Origin: DATLLN01 sp963809205
GTDB taxonomy: Bacteria; Actinomycetota; Thermoleophilia; Gaiellales; JAICJC01
Direction of reading: 5' to 3'
DNA: 64,000 bases
Assembly (NCBI GenBank): GCA_963809205.1
Contig: CAWEIS010000004.1
Location: 62,001 to 126,000, forward strand
Shown here: positions 29,867 through 37,532 of the stretch, in pieces
Numbering within the stretch: the first letter of the stretch is position 1
Layout of the letters: each line of letters begins with the position of its first letter
Made by a program: the position numbers and the translations under genes
Notes under the pieces: model-generated
What the model saw: the letters and a program-made list of their open reading frames with translations, nothing else
Database searches by the model: none
Told to the model about the DNA's origin: nothing

Positions 29867-30718
29867 ATGAGCGCAATCGACAGCGATCAGATTCTCACCA
29901 CTCCCATGCTTGAACTGTCCAACACAGTCGACGAGGTCGAGGAGGACGCGGAGGTCGTGTTCGACATCGACGACCTGAGCGTCTCCTACGGCGACAAGCT
30001 CGCCCTGCGCGACGTGTCGATGAAGATCCGCAAGAACCAGGTGACTGCGTTCATCGGCCCGTCCGGCTGCGGCAAGAGCACGCTGATCCGCTGCCTCAAC
30101 CGGATGAACGACGGCATCGCCACGTTGGACGGCAGCATCCTCTACCACGGCCAGGACATGTACGAGCAGGGGATCGACGTCACCGACGTCCGCCGGCGGA
30201 TCGGCATGGTGTTCCAGCGGCCGAACCCGTTCCCCAAGTCGATCTTCGACAACGTCGCCTACGGCCCGCGCGTCCAGGGCATGAAGGGCGACATGAAGGG
30301 GCGAGTCGAGCGGACGCTCAAGCACGTTGCGCTGTGGGACGAGGTGCACGACCGCCTGAAGGCGAGCGCCAATGGGCTGTCAGGCGGCCAGCAGCAGCGG
30401 CTGTGCATCGCCCGCGCGATCGCCGTCGGCCCCGAGGTCGTGCTGCTCGACGAGCCGTGCTCGGCGCTCGACCCGATCTCGACCGCGGCCATCGAGGATC
30501 TGATCACGACCCTCAAGAAGGACTACACGATCGTCATCGTCACCCACAACATGCAGCAGGCCGCCAGGATCGCCGACCACACCGCGTTCTTCAGCGTGGA
30601 GACCGGCACCGACGGCCGGCGCAGCGGCGTGCTGGTCGAGTTCGACCGCACGTCGAGAATGTTCACCAAGCCGTCCGATCCTCGGACCGAGGGCTACGTC
30701 ACCGGGAGGTTCGGATGA
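29867..30718 (+). CDS. pstB: Phosphate ABC transporter ATPase PstB (second copy)
   Basis: The 283-residue paralogue of the preceding gene has Walker A FIGPSGCGKSTLIRCLNRMND, signature GLSGGQQQRLCIARAIAV and Walker B VVLLDEPCSALD. It has its own strong GGAGG 7 nt before ATG 29867; GTG 29831, overlapping the first copy as GTGA, is an alternative. The two copies agree closely through the nucleotide-binding core but differ at the N-terminus and in the helical part (MYEQGIDVTDVRRRI here). They may form a heterodimer or serve different conditions. Confidence 0.92.
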   Translation: MSAIDSDQILTTPMLELSNTVDEVEEDAEVVFDIDDLSVSYGDKLALRDVSMKIRKNQVTAFIGPSGCGKSTLIRCLNRMNDGIATLDGSILYHGQDMYEQGIDVTDVRRRIGMVFQRPNPFPKSIFDNVAYGPRVQGMKGDMKGRVERTLKHVALWDEVHDRLKASANGLSGGQQQRLCIARAIAVGPEVVLLDEPCSALDPISTAAIEDLITTLKKDYTIVIVTHNMQQAARIADHTAFFSVETGTDGRRSGVLVEFDRTSRMFTKPSDPRTEGYVTGRFG

Positions 30719-31386
30719 TGCGCCAGGAATTCCAGTCAGGTCTCGACGACCTGGAGCGACAGCTCCAGGCGATGAGCGACAAGTGCGCCCGTGCGTTGCA
30801 CGACGCGCTGGCCGCGCTGCAGTCGCACGACGGGGCGTCGGCCGAGGACGTGATCGCGTTCGACGACGAGGTCGACGAGCTCTTCATCGCGATCGAGCGG
30901 GGCATCGAGGCGCTCCTTGCGACGCAGGCGCCGGTGGCCGGCGACCTCCGGCTGGCGCTCGCCATCCTGCACATCAACCTGCACCTGGAGCGGATCGCCG
31001 ACCAGTGCGTGAACATCGCCAAGCTGACCAAGCTCTCGGAGCCGGCAGGCTTCCGGCCGCAGCTGGTCGACGCGTTCGTCGAAATGGGCTCGCGTGCCGA
31101 GCAGATGCTGCGGGTGGCGATGGATTCGTTCGCGAACCGCGACGCCGAGCGCGCAGAGACGCTGACCGACCTCGACGAGCTGATCGACGAGGAGAACAAG
31201 GCACTTTCGCGCAAGGTGATCGCCGGCGGCAGCAGTGTCGAGGCCCAGGAGGCTGGCCTGCGAGCGATGCTGATCTCTCGCTGCATCGAGCGGATCGGCG
31301 ACAATGCGGTGGACATCGGCGAGCAGACGGTGTTCCTGGTGACCGGCGAGTTCCGCGAGTTCACCGACGCCTCGCACCCGTCGTAG
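30715..31386 (+). CDS. phoU: Phosphate transport regulator PhoU
   Basis: The 223-residue, all-helical cytoplasmic protein has two PhoU repeats. Each carries an acidic metal-binding stretch: IAFDDEVDELF in the first and DLDELIDEENKAL in the second. HLERIADQCVNIAKL and CIERIGDNAVDIGEQ are the typical ERIGDxxxNI helices. PhoU signals through the PstB ATPase to repress the Pho response when phosphate is plentiful. The ATG overlaps the pstB stop; GGGAGG lies just upstream, and ATG 30718 is an alternative. Confidence 0.93.
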   Translation: MMRQEFQSGLDDLERQLQAMSDKCARALHDALAALQSHDGASAEDVIAFDDEVDELFIAIERGIEALLATQAPVAGDLRLALAILHINLHLERIADQCVNIAKLTKLSEPAGFRPQLVDAFVEMGSRAEQMLRVAMDSFANRDAERAETLTDLDELIDEENKALSRKVIAGGSSVEAQEAGLRAMLISRCIERIGDNAVDIGEQTVFLVTGEFREFTDASHPS

Positions 31387-31401
31387 CGTCGCCCAAATCG
31401 G

Positions 31402-31797
31402 TCAGGCCGCGGCGAGCTCGCCGAGCAGCAGGTCCACGCGACGCCGGATCTCGTCGCGCACCTCCCGCACCCGTTCCACGGGTTGGCCGGCGGGATCGTC
31501 GAGCTCCCAGTCGATGTAGCGCTTGCCGGCGATGAACGGGCATTCGTCGCCGCAGCCCATCGTGACGACGACGTCGGCCCAGGCTATGTCGCTCTCGTCC
31601 AGCCGGTGGGGAACGTTGCCCGAGACATCGATCCCCTCCTCCGCGAGCACAGTCGCCACCTCCGGGTGGACATGCGTCGCCGGGCGGCTCCCGGCCGAGC
31701 GAGCTTCGTGCCGTCCGCCGGCGGCGCGCGTGAACAGCGCGTGGGCGATCTGGGAGCGCCCGGCGTTCTGGATGCAGACGAACAGGACGTTCGTCAT
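31402..31797 (-). CDS. arsC: Arsenate reductase, thioredoxin-coupled low-molecular-weight phosphatase type
   Basis: The 131-residue enzyme reduces arsenate to arsenite. The P-loop is CIQNAGR (CX5R) in LFVCIQNAGRSQIAHALF. The downstream VTMGCGDECPFIAGKRYIDW gives the other redox cysteines and the DW[xE]LDDPAG segment, matching the ArsC branch of the phosphotyrosine phosphatase fold rather than the glutaredoxin-type ArsC. It is the last gene of arsR-arsN-aqpS-arsC, coupled to the aquaporin by ATGA. Confidence 0.93.
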   Translation of the reverse strand: MTNVLFVCIQNAGRSQIAHALFTRAAGGRHEARSAGSRPATHVHPEVATVLAEEGIDVSGNVPHRLDESDIAWADVVVTMGCGDECPFIAGKRYIDWELDDPAGQPVERVREVRDEIRRRVDLLLGELAAA

Positions 31798-32456
31798 CGC
31801 GCCTCGGCGGTCCGCAAAACACGGTATGCGACCACCGCGACGGCGGCACCGAGCAGCGGCGCCGTCAGGTACACCCAGAGCGCGGTGTACTCGCCGGACG
31901 CGATCGCGGGCCCCAGCGAGCGCGCCGGATTCATCGACGCGCCGGTGACAGGCCCGCCGAACATGGCGTCGAGCCCGACCGCGCCGCCGATCGCGATCGC
32001 CGCCGCCTCTCCAACAGCCCGCGTGTCGGTGGCAACCGCGGCGATCACCAGCATCAGGAAGAACGTCAGAACGCCTTCCCACAGAAACGCCTGGGCGTCG
32101 CTTCCGGACGGGATGGTCGCCCCGACGTCAGCGACGTCGCCCAGCGACCCGCGAAGGACGAAGGCCGCGGCCAGCGCGCCGGCGAGCTGGGCGCCCCAGT
32201 ACACGCCGACCCGGTGCCACGGGAAATGCCGCCCCAGCGCGAAGCCGAGCGTGACTGCCGGGTTGAAGTGCGCGCCCGAGATGTGTCCCAGGGCGTAGAT
32301 CATGGCCATGATCACCAGGCCGAAGCTGATGGCCACGCCGACGTGCCCGAGCGCGTCCGTCGTCGCGTTGACCATGATCGCCCCGCACCCGGCGAACACC
32401 AGCGCAAAGGTGCCGATCGCCTCGGCGAGCGCCCTCCGTGCGAGCTCCCCGCTCAA
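31794..32456 (-). CDS. aqpS: Aquaporin/aquaglyceroporin of the arsenic operon (AqpS-like)
   Basis: The 220-residue MIP channel has six helices and both pore motifs, FNPAV and MNPAR. In an operon between arsR and arsC, with no ArsB or Acr3 pump, it is best read as AqpS: arsenite made by ArsC leaves down its gradient through the channel, as known in Sinorhizobium meliloti. The start is TTG at 32456, sharing TTGA with the preceding stop. A general water or glycerol channel is the alternative. Confidence 0.85.
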   Translation of the reverse strand: MSGELARRALAEAIGTFALVFAGCGAIMVNATTDALGHVGVAISFGLVIMAMIYALGHISGAHFNPAVTLGFALGRHFPWHRVGVYWGAQLAGALAAAFVLRGSLGDVADVGATIPSGSDAQAFLWEGVLTFFLMLVIAAVATDTRAVGEAAAIAIGGAVGLDAMFGGPVTGASMNPARSLGPAIASGEYTALWVYLTAPLLGAAVAVVAYRVLRTAEAR

Positions 32457-32944
32457 TCGATCACCTCGCTGCGACGCTCGACCAGCAGCACATCCCGCCA
32501 GGCGCCGCGGTGCCGTCCCAGGCGCTCGCGAACGCCCACGGTGCGGAACCCACAGCCGTGATGGAGCGCGACGCTCGCGATGTTCTCGGGGAAGATCCCA
32601 GCCTGCAGCGTCCAGATTCCGTCCGCCTCAGCCCGCGCTGCGAGTGCGGTCAGCAACGAACGGCCGACGCCCGTGCCGCGCGCCGTCTCGGCGACGTAGA
32701 CGCTGACCTCGGCAACGCCGCCGTACGCACAGCGGTCCGACACCGGTGAGAGCGCGGCCCATCCCAGCACGCCTCCGTGGTCGTCGACCGCGACCAGCCG
32801 GTGACCGGCGAGATGCCCGGCGTCGAACGCCTCCCAGGCCGGAACCGCAGTCTCGAACGAGGCGACGCCGGTGGCCAGGCCCGCGTCGTAGATCCGGGAG
32901 ACCGCCGGCCAGTGGTCGTGCCGCATCTCGACGATCGACCCCAT
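32453..32944 (-). CDS. arsN: GNAT acetyltransferase, ArsN/phosphinothricin-acetyltransferase-like
   Basis: The 163-residue GNAT protein closely follows the PAT/ArsN1 pattern: VSRIYDAGLATGVASFET, GWAALSPVSDRCAYGGVAEV, acetyl-CoA loop ARGTGVGRSLL, and GIFPENIASVALHHGCGFR before WRDVLLVER. PAT acetylates phosphinothricin; ArsN1 acetylates its arsenic analogue arsinothricin. Its place directly after arsR (TAG then ATG with no gap) and before aqpS/arsC makes the arsenical role more likely. Specificity is inferred from context, not proven by residues I can verify. Confidence 0.82.
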   Translation of the reverse strand: MGSIVEMRHDHWPAVSRIYDAGLATGVASFETAVPAWEAFDAGHLAGHRLVAVDDHGGVLGWAALSPVSDRCAYGGVAEVSVYVAETARGTGVGRSLLTALAARAEADGIWTLQAGIFPENIASVALHHGCGFRTVGVRERLGRHRGAWRDVLLVERRSEVID

Positions 32945-33295
32945 CTAACCCGTGCGTGCCAGCGACGCGGGCTCCACGAGCGCATGCAGCCGCTCCATCG
33001 CCTCAGCGCGAACCCGGAAGTAGGCGAACGTGCCGCGCTTCTCGCGGTCCAACAGGCCCGCCTCCCGCAACTGCTTGAGGTGGTAGCTGACCGTTGGCTG
33101 GCTCAGGTCGAGCTGATCGGTGAACTCACAGACGCAGACCGGCTGGCCACCGGCGCGAAGCAGGATGTTCAGGATCTTCAGCCGATTCCGGTCGGCGAGG
33201 ACGCGAAACAGCCGCTCCAGCTCGACCGCCTCGGGATCGGACAACGAGCTCCCAGCAAGCGGGGTGCAGCAATGGATCGTCGGCAATCGCTTCAT
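32945..33295 (-). CDS. arsR: ArsR-family arsenic-responsive repressor
   Basis: The 116-residue winged-helix repressor has the recognition helix LSQPTVSYHLKQLREAGLL. Cysteines that could bind As(III) are at 9-10 (IHCCTP) and 54/56 (PVCVCEF). This combination resembles Corynebacterium glutamicum ArsR, where an N-terminal Cys pair and a helix Cys form the site, combined with the CxC of plasmid ArsR proteins. It would release its operator when arsenite binds. It is the first gene of the operon; an operator-like palindrome covers the promoter just upstream. Confidence 0.9.
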   Translation of the reverse strand: MKRLPTIHCCTPLAGSSLSDPEAVELERLFRVLADRNRLKILNILLRAGGQPVCVCEFTDQLDLSQPTVSYHLKQLREAGLLDREKRGTFAYFRVRAEAMERLHALVEPASLARTG

Positions 33296-33303
33296 CGACG
33301 CCG

Positions 33304-33321
33304 ACTATATCGAAACTGATA
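33304..33321 (-). promoter_or_regulatory. ars operon promoter and operator candidate
   Basis: On the minus strand TATAGT (33309-33304) is a 5/6 match to the -10 element, 9 nt before the arsR ATG. It overlaps the palindrome TATC-N6-GATA (33308-33321), a typical size and position for an ArsR-family operator. Repressor bound there would cover the promoter. No clear -35 is visible. Confidence 0.5.
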
Positions 33322-33352
33322 AAGATTTGCGAACCTCGATGAAGCGTGCTAG

Positions 33353-33685
33353 AACCGAGCTCGCCGACCCCACCCGTCGCCCTCGCTCCAGCAAGCCGCC
33401 CGCCCGGCGCTCTCCCACCTCGGCATCCGCGTCGACACCACCGACGACGTCGAAGGCGCGAGGGTTCGCCTCAAACACAGCGGCCTGGTGACCCTCGACG
33501 AGCGCGACACCAGCTGTTGCCACGCGCGTCAGGACAAGGTGTGGGTCGCCGACCCTGCCGGCAACCGCTGGGAGGTCTACACAGTGCTCGGCGACGTTGA
33601 CGACGATCATGAGGACGACCACGCTCGGTCGACGGCAGCATGCTGCACGCCCGTCGAGGGCGAGCCCGCCGGCTGCTGTACCTAG
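33353..33685 (+). pseudogene. arsI: Truncated arsI/cadI-type C-As lyase remnant
   Basis: The open frame after the TAG at 33350-33352 reads ALSHLGIRVDTTDDVEGARV, then ERDTSCCHARQDKVW and DPAGNRWEVYTVLGD. This is the C-terminal two thirds of ArsI/CadI, a VOC-fold dioxygenase that breaks the C-As bond of trivalent organoarsenicals; the CC pair is its thiol site. The first 50 or so residues of the family, including the first metal ligand, are missing. Only a GTG at 33488, inside the domain, could start it. A Cys-rich tail ends in AGCCT. It is divergent from arsR, the usual place for arsI. Deletion followed by decay fits best; a repurposed small Cys protein from GTG 33488 cannot be excluded. Confidence 0.75.
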
Positions 33686-34593
33686 CGTGGTTCGGCGCGT
33701 GGATGGGTCACCATCGCCACACCGGCGATGACGACCACCATGCCGGCCAGCGTGAGGCCGCTCGGAAGGTCGCCCTGAACGGCCTCGACAACGACGGCAA
33801 CCGCCGGCACCAGGAACGTCCATGAGAAGACCCGGGCGCTCGCCCACTGCGCCAGCGCGACGTAGAAGCCCACGTAGGTGATCACCTGTGCTCCGACGAT
33901 CAGGAACGCGAGACTCAGCCACAGCTTCCCCGATGACCAGTCCGTGTCTCCCGGGCCGGTCGCGGCAAGATACGGGAGCAGCAGAACGCCACCGCAGAAA
34001 AACTGGGCGGTGGTGGCGCCCCAAACGTCGAACGCCGGGTCGCGGACGCTGAGATAGCGCATACCAAGCCCGGCCGCCGACCACCCGAGTGCCCCAACCA
34101 AGCACACAATCACGCCCTCCGCGACCCGCGAACCGCCTCCTCCAGCCGGCTCGCCCGCAACAACCACCACGATCCCACCGAACCCAATGACCAGCCCGAC
34201 GACCCGAAGTGGCGTGAGCCGTTCGTCGAGCACCACTCGCGCCATCACGGCGGCGAAGAATGGCGCCGAGTTAAGCAGCACCGCTGCAACCGCCGCGCCT
34301 GCCAGTCGCGTGCCCTCCGAGATCGCGGTCAGCGTAATCGCCACGTTGCCCGCGCCGATCACCGCGGCCCACGCCCACCCGCGCGCGTCGCGCGGCAACC
34401 GTGCGCCCACCAAGCGAAGCACCGGGAGCATGACCAAGCCACCGACCAGTGCACGCGCCACCGCGACAATTGCCGGACTCGTCAGGTCGAGGGCAGTGGC
34501 GGTTACCGGATACGCGAGACCGGCGAACAACACGGATATCCCCAGCACGGCGGGCACCGGCATGTGCGCGGTTCGCAGGCGCGGGTCGGGCAT
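33682..34593 (-). CDS. EamA/DMT-family transporter
   Basis: The 303-residue protein has ten hydrophobic helices in two EamA repeats (PFFAAVMARVVLDERLTPLR ends the first; FLVPAVAVVVEAVQGDLP lies in the second). The family exports amino acids, metabolites or drugs; the substrate is unknown. Its stop overlaps the arsI remnant tail on the opposite strand by 4 bp. It is close to the ars cluster, but nothing links it functionally. Confidence 0.85.
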   Translation of the reverse strand: MPDPRLRTAHMPVPAVLGISVLFAGLAYPVTATALDLTSPAIVAVARALVGGLVMLPVLRLVGARLPRDARGWAWAAVIGAGNVAITLTAISEGTRLAGAAVAAVLLNSAPFFAAVMARVVLDERLTPLRVVGLVIGFGGIVVVVAGEPAGGGGSRVAEGVIVCLVGALGWSAAGLGMRYLSVRDPAFDVWGATTAQFFCGGVLLLPYLAATGPGDTDWSSGKLWLSLAFLIVGAQVITYVGFYVALAQWASARVFSWTFLVPAVAVVVEAVQGDLPSGLTLAGMVVVIAGVAMVTHPRAEPR

Positions 34594-34681
34594 CGACGCG
34601 GAACGCTACTGCCCACGACACATGGCCGCCGCGGCAAGCCGTGACTAGACTGGCTGGCTACCAGCGCCGCAATGGAGGCCG

Positions 34682-35359
34682 ATGAACCAGCCCGCCGAGC
34701 TCGAGCAAACCACGACGCAGGTCGTCACGCGACGCCGGGTCGCATCAGACGAGCGCGCCGCGCTCGAGCGTCGCGCGCGCAGGCTGGCCTGGGGCGCCAA
34801 CGCTTGGCATGTCGCCGAGTTCGCGATCGCGCTCGCCGCCGGGATCTCGGCCGGATCGATTGCGCTGATCGGCTTCGGCATCGACAGCCTGATCGAGGTG
34901 CTGGCCGGCGGCGTGATCGTATGGTTGTTCACCGGGCGGCGGCGCGGGTCGGCCGAGGCCGAACGCCGGGCGCAGCAGGCGATCGCCGCCACCTTCTTCC
35001 TGCTCGCCGGATATGTGGCCGTCGAGTCGGTGCGAACGCTGGTCGACGGCGATCACCCCGCCGCGAGCTGGGTGGGCATCGGGCTGGCTGCGGTGACTGC
35101 GCCGACGATGCCGCTGCTCGCCCGTGCCAAACGGCGCGTGGGTCACCGGCTGGGGTCGGCGGCCACGGTGTCCGAGGGCGCCCAGAACATGGTCTGCGCG
35201 TACCTGTCGATCGCACTTCTCGCCGGACTCGGCGCGAACGCGCTGCTCGGATGGTGGTGGGCCGATCCGCTGGCGGCTCTGGCGATCGCCGCGGTTGCCG
35301 CGCGCGAAGGCGTCCTGGGATGGCGCGGCGAGGGCTGCGCCGACCGCTGCCGTTGCTGA
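34682..35359 (+). CDS. Cation efflux (CDF-like) transmembrane protein
   Basis: The 225-residue protein has five to six hydrophobic helices and GSIALIGFGIDSLIEVLAGG, which matches a divergent cation diffusion facilitator branch that has Ser/Glu around the Asp of the usual metal site. A second WADPLAALAIAAVAAREG resembles the helix-5 metal site. It ends at a Cys-containing CADRCRC tail instead of the cytoplasmic C-terminal domain, so it is shorter than classical CDF exporters. The metal is unknown. GGAGG lies only 3 nt before the ATG, an unusually tight spacing. Confidence 0.7.
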   Translation: MNQPAELEQTTTQVVTRRRVASDERAALERRARRLAWGANAWHVAEFAIALAAGISAGSIALIGFGIDSLIEVLAGGVIVWLFTGRRRGSAEAERRAQQAIAATFFLLAGYVAVESVRTLVDGDHPAASWVGIGLAAVTAPTMPLLARAKRRVGHRLGSAATVSEGAQNMVCAYLSIALLAGLGANALLGWWWADPLAALAIAAVAAREGVLGWRGEGCADRCRC

Positions 35360-35365
35360 CGCTGG

Positions 35366-36997
35366 CTAGCTGAGCACGGCGATCGCGTCGATGTCGATGC
35401 GGTGGTCGCCGACGGCCACGATCTTCAGCGTATGGGTACCGGACGCCGGCCAGTTGTGGACGAAGGCGATCTCGCGCGACTCGAGGGTGTCCGCGGCGGT
35501 GCTGACCGTGCCCAGCAGCTCGCCGTCGACGTACACGCGGGCGTGGCCGCGCCCCGACGACCGGGGCGTGATCCACGCCACGCTGCGCCCGGTGAACTGG
35601 AGCGTTGCGGTCGCGCCCGCCTTCGTCGTGAACCGCTGGCTGCCGTCGAACGCCTTGGGCGAGGAGCCCAGCGCCCAGCTGCCGCCGTACTGCAGCGACG
35701 CGTTGTTGTCCTGGACGACCCCGACCTGCCACGCCGGCCCGGCGACCGCGGTGCCGATGTTCCCGGCCGCGTCGCTCGGCTCGATCCGATAGCGATAGCT
35801 GACGCCGGTCAGCGGACGGCGGAGCGACTGCTTCACGCCGGCCGGCCAGAACCGCCGGGCGGCGTACTCCATCGTCTCGTACGGCGCTCCGCCGTTGCTC
35901 CGCTGGAGAACGTTGACGAACGAGTCGGCGCTGACGCTCCATGCGACGTTGACGGGCACGATCCCGCCGTCGACGGTCGTGCCCGCGACGAGCGTGGGCG
36001 TGGGCGCAGTCGTCACCGTCGGCGCGGTCGTGTCGGACACGTCCAGCCGCTCGACCGACCGCAGGATCGTCTCGAAGTCGTCGCTGTAGCCGCCGATCGC
36101 GTAGATCATCCCGTCCGGCCCGCGGACGACGGCCTGCTCGGTGCGGAACCGCTGGAGCGAGGGGACGACGACCCAGCGGTTGAGGCTCTTGGTGTACGCG
36201 TCGGCGTAACCCGTCTCGTACCTCCGCTCGCCGCCCACCTCGAACAGCCGGCCGCCGTCCGAGAAGGCGAGCCCGGCCGCCAGCCGGTTGTCGAACGGGA
36301 ACAGGTCGGGGAGCTTGGTCCAGCTCTTCGTCCCCGGGTCGAAGGCCGCGGTGCAGCCGAATCCGGTCACATAGATGCGGCCGTCCGGACCGCGGGCGGC
36401 GCCGGACGCGTCGATCGCGCACTCGTTGCCCGGCGCGGACGTCCAGGTCTTGGTCGCCGGGTTGAAGATCTCGGTGGACACAGGGCCGTAGCTGTCGCTG
36501 TGCCAGCCGAAGACGTAGATCTTGCCGTCGGCTCCGGTCGCCGCCGCCAGGTTCCGGCGCGGGTCGGGCAGCGGCGTCGAGGCGGACCACGTGTCGGTCG
36601 CCGGGTTGTACGCCTCGACGGTGCGCATCACGCCGTTGCCGTCGTAGCCGCCGATCGCATAGACCAGGCCGTCACCACCACGCGCCAGCCCGAGGCCGGC
36701 CCGCGCGGTCGGCATCGGAGACGCCGTCGTCCACGTGTTGCTATCCGGGTGGTAGACCCGCACCGTGCCGGAGAACGAGCAGTCGAAGCCGAAGTTCTGG
36801 CCGGGGACGCAGTCAAGCCCGCCGACGGCGTAGATCGAGCCCCCGACGGACACCGCTCCGAGATCCGTCTTCGCCACGGGCAGCGGCGCTGCGGGCGCCC
36901 ATCCGTCCGTGGCCGCCACGCTCCGCGCTGCGGTCACCAGACTCGCTGCCAGAACGGCAACCAGGACACCGACGAACGTGGCTCTCCCGCGAATCAC
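35366..36997 (-). CDS. Secreted Kelch-repeat protein
   Basis: The 543-residue exported protein has a signal peptide (VGVLVAVLAASLVTAARSVA, cleavage after AxA). At least five Kelch blades with SIYAVGGLD, VYAIGGYDGNGVMRTVEAY, IYVFGW and MIYAIGGYSDD predict a beta-propeller. The second half has an Ig/fibronectin-like segment (VSYRYRIEPSDAAGNIG) and a jelly-roll-like end (RVYVDGELLGTVSTAAD). The start is GTG 36997, preceded by a purine-rich GGGGGAAGAG. Binding to carbohydrate or protein outside the cell is plausible; no catalytic residues stand out. Confidence 0.75.
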   Translation of the reverse strand: MIRGRATFVGVLVAVLAASLVTAARSVAATDGWAPAAPLPVAKTDLGAVSVGGSIYAVGGLDCVPGQNFGFDCSFSGTVRVYHPDSNTWTTASPMPTARAGLGLARGGDGLVYAIGGYDGNGVMRTVEAYNPATDTWSASTPLPDPRRNLAAATGADGKIYVFGWHSDSYGPVSTEIFNPATKTWTSAPGNECAIDASGAARGPDGRIYVTGFGCTAAFDPGTKSWTKLPDLFPFDNRLAAGLAFSDGGRLFEVGGERRYETGYADAYTKSLNRWVVVPSLQRFRTEQAVVRGPDGMIYAIGGYSDDFETILRSVERLDVSDTTAPTVTTAPTPTLVAGTTVDGGIVPVNVAWSVSADSFVNVLQRSNGGAPYETMEYAARRFWPAGVKQSLRRPLTGVSYRYRIEPSDAAGNIGTAVAGPAWQVGVVQDNNASLQYGGSWALGSSPKAFDGSQRFTTKAGATATLQFTGRSVAWITPRSSGRGHARVYVDGELLGTVSTAADTLESREIAFVHNWPASGTHTLKIVAVGDHRIDIDAIAVLS

Positions 36998-37052
36998 GAC
37001 CTCTTCCCCCTCCGGAGCTTGACCCCTTATGGCTACCCGGGGCCGGAGTGTG

Positions 37053-37532
37053 TCACTCATCGAACGGTAGCCGCAACCGCCGCGCACGGGGGAGCAGGAG
37101 GCTCACGTCCGACCTCTGAGAGAGCACCAGGCACCGCTCCGCACCGCGCAGCGCGGGCAGGGTGAGCGTGCCGCCGCCGCCGATCGCGATGGCCCACCGC
37201 TCCTCCTCGAGCGCCTCGATCGACCCCGGGCGCAGGCGGCCGACGCCGCCGTCTGCCGTCGCCTCCAGCAACACCATGTCGAAGGCCGGGCGACCGCCGA
37301 AGTACGCGCGCAGCAGCCCCTCGTAGACGTCCGCGTCCTCGAACGGGTGGTGCCGGCCGGCCGGCATGACGCCGACGTCCGTGTCGGCCGCGAAGACATC
37401 GCGGCCGCTGTCCGGCAGCAGCGCCGACACCGACTCCACCGCCTTGCCGGAGCCCACGCAGAGCGCGAACCGCCCGCCGCCGCGCTCGGCCTCCGCCGCC
37501 AGCACGAGGTCGGCGACGTCCTGAGCTGTCAC
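37053..37532 (-). CDS. Degenerate 6-phosphogluconolactonase-like protein
   Basis: The 159-residue product follows opcA (GTGA overlap) at the place where pgl (devB) stands in actinobacterial tkt-tal-zwf-opcA-pgl clusters. Parts of the lactonase fold are recognisable: FALCVGSGKAVESVSALLP for the phosphate loop and FDMVLLEATADGGVGRLRPGS for LLGxGxDGHTASLFPGS. The catalytic His of DGH is Gly, and about 80 residues are missing relative to the family. It may have lost lactonase activity, which is not strictly needed because the lactone hydrolyses spontaneously, or it may have a new role. The sequence is in frame, so truncation by error is not obvious. Confidence 0.6.
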   Translation of the reverse strand: MTAQDVADLVLAAEAERGGGRFALCVGSGKAVESVSALLPDSGRDVFAADTDVGVMPAGRHHPFEDADVYEGLLRAYFGGRPAFDMVLLEATADGGVGRLRPGSIEALEEERWAIAIGGGGTLTLPALRGAERCLVLSQRSDVSLLLPRARRLRLPFDE

